NCBI RefSeq assembly: GCF_016920785.2
Contig: NW_024609846.1
Location: forward strand, 83,213,816-83,277,815
Direction of reading: 5' to 3'
Length of the DNA stretch: 64,000 nucleotides
DNA from: Ixodes scapularis
Taxonomy: Eukaryota; Arthropoda; Arachnida; Ixodida; Ixodidae
Below the pieces are notes generated by a model that saw only the letters and a list, made by a program, of their open reading frames with translations, did no database searches and was not told the DNA's origin. Positions 26,401 to 38,400 of this stretch are shown in pieces. Positions within the stretch are counted from its first letter, which is position 1. Each line of letters opens with the position of its first letter. The translations under genes and the position numbers were made by a program.

Positions 26401-29400
26401 TCTTGCCTTACTCCGTAAAGTGCCGTCCGATACTTATACTTACCATGCAATTGCATTATATCATTATGCGTGGAAGCCAGTTCCGCCCTCCCTTGGCCAC
26501 TGTGTCGAAGTTTCTGCGGCAACTTCTGTAGTTGATTTTGTAACACGTTTTGAATATTTTTTACCGTCGGCGTGCGGGATACGTGTGAAAAGGTTTTATA
26601 GAAACAGGAATCAGCGTTAGCACTTGCGCACATTGAATACATATATGACTTGAAGAGAGCCTCGAGGGGGACCATTTGCAATAGGAAGCCCAATGTTATT
26701 ATATATATATATGAGTGCGCATTGGTGTCAAGGAAGAAAACAAAAACACTCGGCGTAATTAGCCACGCGTTTTTCCTGAAAACATGGTGTTTTGTAGTTC
26801 CAACAGATCGAAAACAGTTTCTTTTGATTACACTAGGGAACTAGTGGACAAGGCGCGGGAACAAACATTTAGTTGGAATTATTTTTAATGCTAGAAACAA
26901 TGGTACCTTAACATTAGACAACTTGTTTGTTCGCAATATCACACCTATATCTGTTTTACGTTCTTAATCGTAAAACAGATATAGGTTTGATATTGCATAT
27001 ATATCTAAGATATATCTAAGCGTGTGCGATATAAGCATTCGCTTTATCGGTTTATTTATGAATTCCACGGAGTTGTATATCCTGCTTGGTTACATGTCTA
27101 TATAGTCTTTCAGTTGCTTAAGTCATTTTTAATATAACCATGCAGTTTCAATTAATTTATTTCAACACAGATATTGAACTTTACGCGGGGAGTTCAAATA
27201 TTTGTGTTAGGTTAGGTTAGGTTAGGTTAGGTTAGGTTAGGTTTTGATAGTCCAGCCTAGGGCTGGTCTATCAAAATATTTCTCGAGCGCTTAATTTCTT
27301 TAAATAAAACAGGTCGAGACAATATCACTTTTTTATATTATCTACGTGATTATATTAAACTTTTCTAGTCATTATTAAAGACGTTTTCAGTCTTGAAGTT
27401 AGAAAAGGTTAATGTACGGAAACCAAACATCGAACAGTAAACCAGCCAGTTCATCTGTTCTTGGTGATTCAGCAGATTGTTAATCATGTTGTCGACCTGA
27501 TTTTTCACTAAGCACTCATGCAATATAGTCCGTTGCAATATAAGAAGATCAGTTCAATATCTGACTTGAGTGCGAGCTATCTACTTCCGTACCGCTCGGT
27601 GCACGGACAGCCAAAGCACGGCGGAAGGCAACGAGCGCAGGCTGGAGGAGGAGCTTGTCCAGCTCTTTATTTTTTTTTTCTTCTTAAAATTAGTGTTCGC
27701 AGGTACGGCCGTGTACAATGGTACTTTTCACTGTGCATTAGCGCAGTTATTTCACCGCCGAACCTGGCCGAAATTAATGATGGACGGAATCAGACACATA
27801 TATTGTTAGTAAAAAAAGGTCGCAATTTAGGCTCGAAACCACTTCGTGGTTTGCCAAGTGGCTCAATACTATTGTTTCATTCGCTGTGTGCTACTAGAAA
27901 GAAATTCATATCGCAAAATCAATCGAAAGTGGCATAAAACAGCCTCACAATCGCGTGCACGTTGAAACCGAAACCGACCTTTTTGAAGCAACCCAATGGC
28001 GCCGAGTGCGCCAGCGCCCTCTACCCGCCGGTCAGGCAACTACTGAAATGAAAAGGTCTATAGAGGAGGCTATGCCACTGCGAAGGCCAGTGACAGACGC
28101 GCAACGCCCACTGCCGGCCGGCGCAGCAACCTGCCTTGCCACGTGTAGCAACGCAGCGTCCTCCTCGAGGGGCAGCCAATCCGGCACGAGTGGCCTTGCC
28201 ATGCCGCGTATCGACCTTTTACAAATACGCCTCCCGCGATCCACTTCCCCTAAACGAATTATGGGAACGTCCTGTATTGCTACCGCAGCCTCTATTACGC
28301 GACACTAAAGAGAGAAAGAGAGAGAGAGGGTAGCGCACTTGCTCCGTCTATCATCCTCTCTTTTTATCTCGCCTCCGTGTTTCCTTTGCTTTTAACAACA
28401 TCACCTAGAGTCAAGGCCGCAGCGCTTAGAGGCATGACGTCGCCGACGTCAGAACAAGCAGGCGATCCTGAAAGTTTGGCTTCTCCATAGGCTTCTCTTT
28501 GGGTGTTTCTACTTTTCTGTTCTTCTTTCTTTCCGGACACACGGCTATCCGAACGCCGTGGTAATAGTTGGGCCGTTATCAAAATGTTGCTAAACACAAT
28601 CTTAAGTTCACCCGTTTGTATAAGTTTTAATTTTTATGATAAGAACCATATATCTTCATTTCGTTTCTGAGGCTGGGATTGCAAGTTTATAAACATGGTA
28701 TTCCAAGGTAAAAATAAACGAGTAATGGCGGAACTTCTGTGACCGAGTTAACTTCCGGTTGTCCAGCTTGTTTATGTTTTCTCGGAGAAAAATCAGAAAA
28801 GGCATGTCGGAAACTGGGCGCAAGATAGATCGGTGTGTGTTTCTGGACCATACGGCGCCAAGAAAAAACACCGCGGCTCATTTTATTTGGCCTCCGTGGT
28901 GAAAGTTACGTGGCCCTACGTGACGGCCCAGTGGAAACTTGTGTACACGTGAGGAAAAACGCCCACAAATCAACCGAGACATGCAATTGTTTCGTGTTTT
29001 TTGTGCACGCGAGAGTGTGTGAGAACATCATCAATTGCGCGGCGTCGCCGTCGTGAGCATACCTCGGCAAACCTCACTCATGAGGGCCCTCACTCACCCT
29101 CACTCACCCTCATCTTCACAGGTGAGGTGAGGGTGAGTGAGTTTCTGAACCAGCAAAATTCATGAGTGTGAGGGTGAGTGAGGGCCACGAGGGCCGTGAG
29201 GGCTGTGAGGGCGGTGAGGGCCGTGAGGGCCGTGAGGGCCGTGAGGGCCGTGAGGGCCGTGAGTGCGGTGAGGGCCGTGAGGGCCGTGAGGGCCGTGAGG
29301 GCGGTGAGGAGCGTGAGGGCAGTGAGGGCGGTAGGGTATGAGGGCCATGAATGCGTGAGGGGCGTAAAGGCGGTGAGTGGCGTGAGGGCCATGAGCGCGT

Positions 29401-32400
29401 GAGTGGTGTGAGGGCGGTGAGTGCGTGAGGGGTGTGAGGGCCATGAGTGCGTGAGGGCAGTGAGTGGCATGAGAGGCGTGAGGGCCATGAGGGCCGTGAG
29501 GGCGGTGAGTGCATGAGGTGGTGTGAGGGCCATGAGTGCGTGAGGGCGGTGAGTGCGTGAGGCCCCCTTCAGATCGAGCATCTTTCTCAGCAATTTTGGT
29601 GTTAATGACGGGTTGTTCTCTAGCTTTCCCTAGATCGACACGAATTGCTGAGATCGGGCCCGGCTCGAAATAAGCAAGGAACTCGGAGCAATTCGAATAC
29701 GTTTGAAGCGGCTGCATCCATTCAGGGACGCAAAATTTTCACGTGATTCCTCGTGCCAGTGATGATGACACCGAAAGACTTGGTTCTGGTTTGAAATCGA
29801 TCGTTTTTTGGAAATAAACTGTTTCAGAAAGGTGCATTAGTTTTCTTAACGAGATTTAAATGCATAAAAACACGTTTATAACGCGTAATTGTGTCGAAAT
29901 AGCGCAAGAAAAATTCAATTTTATGATGACGATGGCAAATTGCAACAATTGGTTGCTGCGTGTGATCGCGGGCGGCCCGTGTTGCTGGTGTTGCGACGTA
30001 AAGTTTCTGGGCGAAATTGCCCCATCTGAAGCTGGCCTGAGTGGCGTGAGGGCCATCAGTGCGTGAGTGGCGTGAGGGGTGTGAGGGCCGCAAGGGCGGT
30101 GAGGGGCGTGAGAGCGGTGAGTGGCGTGAGGGCGGTGAGGGCCATGAGGGCGTTGAGGGCCATGAGGGCCGTGAGGGCGGTGAGGGCTATAAGTGCGTGA
30201 GGGCCGTGAGGGCGGTGAGGGCGGTGAGGGCCGTGAGGCCGGTGAGGGCCGTGAGGGCGATGAGTGGCGTGAGGGCGGTGAGTTTCGTGAGGGCCATGAG
30301 TGAGTGAGGGGCGTGAGGGCCGTGAGGGCCGTGAGGGTCGCGAGGCGGTGAGTGCGTGAGGGCCGTGAGGTTCAGTGAGGGTGAGTGAAGGGCTGAAGGT
30401 GAGTGTGACTGTGAGGGTGAGGGTGAGTGAGGGGCTGAAGGTGAGTGTAGCTGTGAGGGTGAGGGTGAGTGAGGGGCTTAGGTGAGTGTGACTGTGAGGG
30501 TGAGGGTGAGTGAGGGCGACCTAAATGCCGACCTCTGGTCGTGAGTGTTCGAGCTGGCCGAAGCGAAACTACGCTACGCCTGTCGGACGTAGTGAAGGAG
30601 CTAGGTTGCGAAGGATTGTGCCACTCGTGCTTTTCGACGACGAGTAGAGATATCGTGATTGGGAAAGAGCCGTCGCAGTCTGTACGATTGCGCCGCATTC
30701 CCCGCAAAAATCGAGGCGTTTTTTTGACGACGAGTGGTGATGTCATGATTGTGACAACGCCTACCGACCGCGGCGAGCACGTGAATGATATTCACAGGGG
30801 GTACAGGTGTAGATTCGGACGTCTAAAAGCTTTTTAGAGCGCAGCTCTTAGGCGCCCGTTTCCGGCTCGAGCGGCGTCGACGTCTCAGTCGCCGTCGACG
30901 TAACCGCGAGTTCACGTGGCCCCCCGAGGTCACCCCAAGGTCACGTGACTCATTAAGGTCACCCCAAGGTCACGTGACCCCCCGGAGGTCACGTGGTCCC
31001 CTCCCCGAGGTCACGTGACCCCCTCTCCCCACAAGTCACGTGACAGCCCCCCCCCCCCCCCCGAGGTCACATGACCCCCTCCCCCGAGGTCACGTGACCC
31101 CCCTGGAGCATATTCAATGAGGGGAGGAGGAGGAGGAGGGGTCTACCCTCCCCTCAGTGCCCTTGCCTCCTCCTCCTCAAGAGCTGCGCTCCAATTCGGC
31201 GTTACAGGGAGTTGTAAACGGCTTTCACTTTTTAGATTCTAGAACCCAGGCGATAAAGTAAGAAAACCCAGTTTCGCGTCCGGGGGGATGTGTTACGATC
31301 GCGCGGCACTCGTATGGGGACATATCTGTTTGAACTGTTCTACTTGGGCAGGCACAAACGTTGGCCGACACACAAGCGCTGTTGTGCTTCACGACGTGGG
31401 CGAGTAATAAAATAAAAAAAAATGGTACCAGTGGTTTGTGCTTCACGTCTTGCTTTGATCGTGTCACGAACAAAACGCTGGTTGCATGCTGAAAAGAAAA
31501 AAAAAATTCTGGCTCTCGAAATTCAAAATTGACGTGTCTGAAATTGACGTGGAACCGAACCCCAAACTCGGTTCCGTAAGAAAAGGTCCCTTTCATTCTG
31601 AAGTCATCCGCTGACACAAGCTCTCAAAATTTACGTTTTTCTTTTCAGTTTGTTCGTGCGGCGTTTTTGTTAAAGTTTGATCAGGGCCACTCATAGAAAC
31701 TATCTCTTCCTAAGCTCGCATGCGCACGAAAAATAATGTCAGCAAGTAATTCTGCTCTAAGATAAGAAGAAAATCGATAAAACTGTTATGGTATATATGT
31801 ATTAAATATTTTATGCGGTACATAGCTAGTTGTTTTGTGTTATGAAAACCTGCGTTGCTAAAATAAAAACGTTATATTTGGGCGATTATGAATTATTCTT
31901 TCAATCAATCTTCATTTGCATGAGAACTCAAGTGTGTTTCAGTCGATCAAGTATGTTCGCTGTCCGGAAGAGTCGAATGTTTGCATCTTTAATCGACGCG
32001 CGCGTGGCAGGAAAGGACGCTAATCACACCAGTCGGAGACGCGTTCCAGGCACCATAGCGTTGCCTTCAAGCAAGGGCTCCTCTGTCGTCTGCCACATCT
32101 TGGTCTATACAGGCCGTTCCCAGCATTATTTTCGGCGCCGGGGTGTTGCCTACTTTGAAACAAGGCTTATTGTTGAAAATGTATAACACACAAGAACGGT
32201 TTTCAACGCCCTGCGTGCTGTCCATCTTGCTTCCCTCACTCTCGGGCTTCCACAGCGTTGTGCAGTCATCGGCTTGCCTTTAATCAGTAATGCCAATGAC
32301 AAAAGTTTTGGTCTCGATGGCGAAAGGGATGTACGCCTCGTTTGCCACTGATACTGGATTACTGCTGGGACACTCGTCCTTCTGAGTGACTAGATTGGTT

Positions 32401-35400
32401 AAAGGCAGGCTAATGATTGATGTTAAGATTCTTTGGTGGAGCTGTGGACAGGTAGGCCTTCTAGGAGCGTGACGTCATCTTACAAAACGTCACACCTAAT
32501 GTAATCTCAAAAATCCCGTGAGAGGGAGACAGAGCCAGCAAACTTTGTGTTTGTGTTGTCCCTCCACACGCTCCTGGGTTGCGAAGTCTGCATAACTGAT
32601 GAACTTCCCGCACAGCACTTTGAGCGCTATTCAGATACGATCTACGGTGGAAGCTCGGCGAATGGCGAGGCCGGAGTTTCCGCGGTTCACGCCACACCAA
32701 GTGTCCCACCGCGGACTTCATTGGGTGTCCAGCGATAACGCTTTTCCGTCTTCGTTGTTCGCGCTCCTTTGTAGGTTGCGGTCATGGGCTTTCCCAATGC
32801 CCTGCGGGAAAGTAGACGCAAGTACAATTTTTAAGAGTGTGTAACGGTTCACGGCGCTTTCTTCAGTCGAAGCAGGTTGTTTTTTCGACTTTATTAGATT
32901 CCCAGTTCCTTCTGAAAGTTGTTAGGCAAATTGCTAACTATAGGTGCTCTGACATTGTTTCAGAGTTCAGTCCAGTTCATCGTAGCTTCGCACTTGGGAT
33001 TTTCTTACGACTGATTTGTGCAGGTGAAGCAGAAGTACACCCTCATCAGCGAGCGGGTGTTCGAAGCTATCCAGCGCTCCAGCTGGATCCACGTGAAGAC
33101 CAGACGAATTATTCACCAAAAGGTTCGTGTTTTCGTGCATATTGATGACATCTGCATTATTGTTTACAACGAGCGTTTTACTTTTTGGCTAATAATTATG
33201 CGGAGCAATTGATCGTTTAACTTGCCTATTAATCGTGCGATTCATTGGTCGCCAACTAATTTCTTCACCAATTAATTGGTCAAAAGTGGACGTTTGTTTT
33301 TTATAGGATATCTACGCTTATCATCCTCGTCGTGGCTGTCGAACTCTATGCCAAGAACTTAATTCCTGACGCCACTTCTGCTCCTCCGGAACGCCATGTT
33401 TACGAAACACGCAACCGCGAACGATTTTTGTTGTTTTTGCTTCTACAATAAATATGCATCAAAACACAAAACGCCTGAGAACATCTAGAGCAAAAGCTAT
33501 TAACCAAAACACAAGCAGCATAAAAGAATGTCGCGATGATTCATTTATAAATTATGAACAAACTTTCCTGGAAACCTGTGAATCGCTGGCTCTTCTGCAC
33601 CGCTTTGACCTCTTCCGCCGCGAGGCAGCTTAGTGCGGGCATGCAGAGTTGACTGGCTGATTGTAGTCTCAAAGCGCATTGTAGCTACAGAAGTGGTTAA
33701 GCCAGCTTGAAAGTTGACATGTCAGATTATTTGTATTAGAAAACTTGACGAATTGCAAGGTCAATACGAATACCAACAATAGCGCTTTACAAAGATGTAG
33801 TTATACTTACAGTTCGGCACTACTTAACCGTGTCTCAACCTCGACACTATACCTATTAGCCGATTTAATTACTGAAGTGAAGTTAACAGATTAGTGGTTT
33901 AAGCTTTTTTCATTGCTATGCCGCCGTAGCCAATAAGGTTACTGAAAACAATCCATATTTCTTGACCTTCGTTTTGTAAGTAAAACAATAAAATGTTCTT
34001 TTTTTCTAGTTCAAAGCATTAGAGGTGTTGGATGTGCTTTCTGTATTGCTTATTACAGCCAAGATTGATAATTATTGAAAACCAAAATTAACTTAGATGA
34101 TACTGGAGTCAAAGAAAAAATATAAATAAATAAAACGCGTACTAAAAAAAAGTAAATCAAACCTGCAGAGTTAGAGATGGTATCTGTCCTGCCTTCTCCT
34201 ATCCTTTTTACATTTCGTAATTTTTGGTTTTCCACTTACCTTAGAATCGAATTAATTTATATCACGGTTAACATAACCATCTCACCAGCACTCTATCAAA
34301 TATTTAACTTAATAAATACATTGGAATGTCCCGCTTTTTTTTTGTTTTCAGATGACGTCGCTTACACTCTACCTCCTTTATCCTTCCTTCGTCGAAAACG
34401 AGTTCGCCATATCCGCCTTCTATCATATTGTGAGTTGCGTTTATTCTCGGGCGTATCAGGGGGGGCGGTCTCTGAATGCCTACTGCACTGCAGTGACGCG
34501 TCTTTAAGTAGTTCAGCCCATGAGAAGGTAAAATGGTGTCGTGCTTCAATGGTCACGTGATCTCGAGATCTAAAGAGTGCTATCTGACAAAGACACTTCA
34601 GGAGCATCAGGGTCAGATATCGCTTGCTTTCTCAAGGCTGGATCACATATTTGCTTTTGACCCTGATCGACTGCGTCACGATTGCTTATGATCGCTTATG
34701 ACGAGAGAATACGCAGGCGCCATCTATCAAATAGCGCTGGAACAATTTCGATCTGCGTAACACTTGGCTGAAGTTTTCCCAGTACCTACGAGGTCACATT
34801 TACACTCTATATGAGAAAAGGTTGCTTATGATTTTGCCAGAATTAATTCAAGCAGACGGTGAAGATTGATGCTTCATATAGGTAATATTCAGACTCATCG
34901 CCCCACCCCGAGTCATCGCTCACCCCACATTTTAAACAAATATTGAATTAAAAAAAGCGCCTACAAATATTTTGACGCAGACTCTGCGATCCGAACATTC
35001 AGTTTATAATTCTTTTCGCCTTAAGCCCACACGCAGAGGACGCTACGAGCTGATGTGACAAATCAGACAGCGTCAAATGAGCACCATCATGGTGTTCGTC
35101 ATGTTTTTGTGCGCGGTCTATATCACTGAACCAATCAAAAACAGGAGAGACCTAGTGACTTGCTCTTTTGACGCTGCTTGATCGGTCCTATTACCTGATA
35201 GCGTCGGCTCTGACTGGGCTTAGGCAGAAACGAAGTAAACCTGAATGACGAGGCCGTGGGCCTTAAGGTTGGAAGACGGCCGTGACAAAGTAAAAAGAAG
35301 GAAGGAAAGACACTTCACTTTGTGTACGCATTTCCTCCCCGATTTTCGCGACCCCAAAGTCGGAGTACATCCGTGCGAAAGGAAAGCAATAAAGATAACA

Positions 35401-38400
35401 AAATGAAAGTTGTTTTGCTTACAGAAAGTTTCTTTGGACAAAAAGAAAGTTGTAAGGATAACACTAGCCGTAACCAATTCAGCGATCGCAAGGTCAGCGA
35501 ACGCCCCCATATTCCAAAATATAACCGCGGAGTGTAAGGTCCAGATCTTCGCGACCCCGGTTGTTAAGGTTATGTGAAGTTTGAGACAAAGCCAAGGGGT
35601 AAATGAAGATTTGCTGGAAAGCCGCACAGACAAAGCGTCCGATTTCGATCATGCAGCAAAGCGGTGTAAACCTGCGTGGATTGCACGCGGCGCACGGACG
35701 CATGCATGGATGCACCAAACAAGAAGTTGCGCAAGAGCCTGCTCCTTGTCATTGACGAGGCGCCCGACTTGGCCTGACTGACGCCAAAGTATTTGCCAAG
35801 GCGACCGCCGGCTCTCCCGTTTGCCTAGCATCGCTCTTCGTCCCTTTTTCGCTCGATCACTCGTTTCGCCTCGTTGGTTTCCCTATTGTTGACTTTTCTT
35901 TTCCTAACGAAGGAAGATGGCGGCTTGAGAAACGTGCTTTTACGAAACAAGCGTTCGCGCTGTATGCCGATCAGCTCTATTAATCGCGCGTAGTAAGCAA
36001 CGTACTTCGCGATAGTAAAACATTATTTCATGAGCATTTCTTGCTTAAAACAACGAAGCTTTTCGAGTGTTGAGCTTAATGTGCGTCATGTGCAGCCGTG
36101 CTAAATAAATGTAGAAAAAAGGCGTTTTTCTAGCTTTTTCTAAACTTTTTGTACTTACCCACCTAGTCATGGCCCACCCCCATTTTTTTGTGAATTTCAG
36201 GCGGCAGGGGAATGGGCGAGGACTCGGGATATTACGGTACGCAGATTGGAAGAGTTCCATGGCTACTCAACATAGGCCTTCTCGTCGTAAGCGGTTGCAA
36301 GCGGTTGTAACCTAGATGACAAGGCCTGCTCGTGACGTCATCGTTAGTGGATCCCCGACCCGCCCCAAGCGGCAAATACGCCGAAGCTCGACGAGACTCA
36401 CCGCAAAGTGCCATGCAGGCGCGTTCGCCTTGGCAACGCCGCTTGCTGACTTTTGTGCTTGTGGTGGGACGCTGCAAGGCGCACGGAAGGCGATGCTGAC
36501 GCAAGCTAGGTGGCGCTATGTGTAGATTTACTTGTGATGACGTGGGTGGAGGGAGGCAAAGACTTCGTCGTCTAGGTGGTATTGTGGCAAGGCAGTCGAT
36601 CACACTCAAACGAAAACATGTGAACAAGACTTCAATAGCTTACAATGATTCAAACAGACTGCTTGATGTTCCGAATGCATCACGGGGCTAGTGTACGCGC
36701 AGGTGACAACTCGAACAGCGAACGGTGTACACCGACTACACTCTTACGTCACACCGCGGCGGTGGCGCTTCGGGTGAACTTTTAGTCAGGGGGTGCGGGC
36801 GGAAGTCGCCATGCGGGCCGGTTGCATTCCTGTGTTGTTTTTAGATGAAACCAGACTAAAACCTGCCTTCTCGTCAAAACGCAGCGACTGGGGGCTGTAC
36901 CAAAAGAACCGGAAAAGGTTCAAATATCAGTTTTCATGTGTTTTCTGCCTGCCCGGTTCGACCGAGAACGTGGATAGGTGCCGTGGAAAGGAAAAACCAT
37001 ACGTCGTCGAACCGCGATTGCTTGTGCGGGAAGCACTTTGGGTTGAATTCACGGACACTTGTGGTCGTTAGATTTATTTGTTTTGTTTCAACATGAACGT
37101 GGGAAGATTGTCAAGTTGTCCGGACCACCCGCGGAGCACGTTCACTGCGTCTTTAAGTTGAAACGGCCGCCTGATCGCTCGAACTGTCATCTGCTTATCA
37201 AAAGTGTCGTGTGCTCGTTCAAACGACAGCGACCCGTAGACCAAACGCTGACCCGGTAATTGCGATATGATGTAAGTGTAGGCCTAAAAAGTCTCATGGG
37301 TTTCAAGGTTGTTTGGGGTAAGAAGGCTCAGTGTAAGCATATGTTGATCATTGTTACCAGTGACAATCATCGACTTCGTATGCGTGGTTCGCTCTGGCCG
37401 ATTCCGTTTGCGATTTTCAGTATCGACGTCGAGCATCGCATCTGCCGTCCACGCTTTTGCAGCCCCAGCGATGTCACGACTGAGACTAATGAGCAGAATC
37501 AGGCTTTAGCGTCCATCCTGCGGCGTTCACGCGGAATGAATTGCCGCACTCACATTATTTACGCGAAGTGTTTCGGTGTAACGAGCCTCATTAATTCCGC
37601 TGAGGCTGTTAAACTAGTAAGACATTGCTATGATTATAATGCAATTAAATGCAAAGGTGCAAGCGAGCTGGACATGAATGACGAAAAACCCGGACCGGGC
37701 GGATTTTTTCGGTCGCGCCCCAGTCACCTAGCTGTGTATGGAAATTTGTGTTTGTTCTTTGTCCTTCTTGTTCCCCTTATCCAGGGATTATTTTCGACAT
37801 TGCTGTACTTCGTTCACCTTTAAGCTGAGACTAGAAGCTCCGCCTTCAGTGCGAACGTTCTGCCCTTGCTAAGTGTGAACGCTCAGGCACGCGCAACCAG
37901 AGCACCGCGAAAGTCAGCGAGCTCGCGTTAAAGGCGGAGCTTCTGGTCTCAGCTTAAAGACCGACGACCAGCTCGCGCTTTCCACTTTTCTCTCGCTCCC
38001 TCCTCTCCCCCCTTTTACCCTGTCCATCGTTGCCTGTTTCCCCTTCCCCGATGGTGAGGAGAATCTTCTGCCTTGCAGAATCTCGAGTCTGGTCGTCGGC
38101 CTTTGAAGGGGAACGGAGTGTATATAGGAAGACGTAGAGTTCACAATTCGAACGCGAAAAGTAGCACGGAAAATCACACCGACGCCGACAACACCACATT
38201 CCAATGGTTTGTTGACGCGGGACTACAGTGTAGTGGGATGGCGCGCTTCTTGCCCACACCACATCGCGCGTGCGCGGCGCAAATGGCGCGCTGCTAGAGG
38301 GCGCTCTGGTTTGTTTGTAAACATGAGTTTGTGTATAACTCTTGGGGACAAACCTTCCGCAGGTACCGGATGTGACGATGGACCACGTTCTGGAGAGTTA

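Larger units (their letters stand above)
37630..38125. mobile_element. Composite insertion: SINE pieces and a MITE
   Basis: Absent from copy 1, where AGACATTGCC runs straight into AGGAAGACG. It contains an inverted SINE tail, a SINE head and body, a MITE at 37818-37962, and an outer inverted pair CCGACGACCAG / CTGGTCGTCGG at 37963 and 38089. Confidence 0.65.

Noticed and set aside
29090..29717. Ala-Leu-Thr and Pro-His-Gly repeat proteins
   Set aside because: They are frames of the GTGAGGGCC minisatellite, open in several frames at once.
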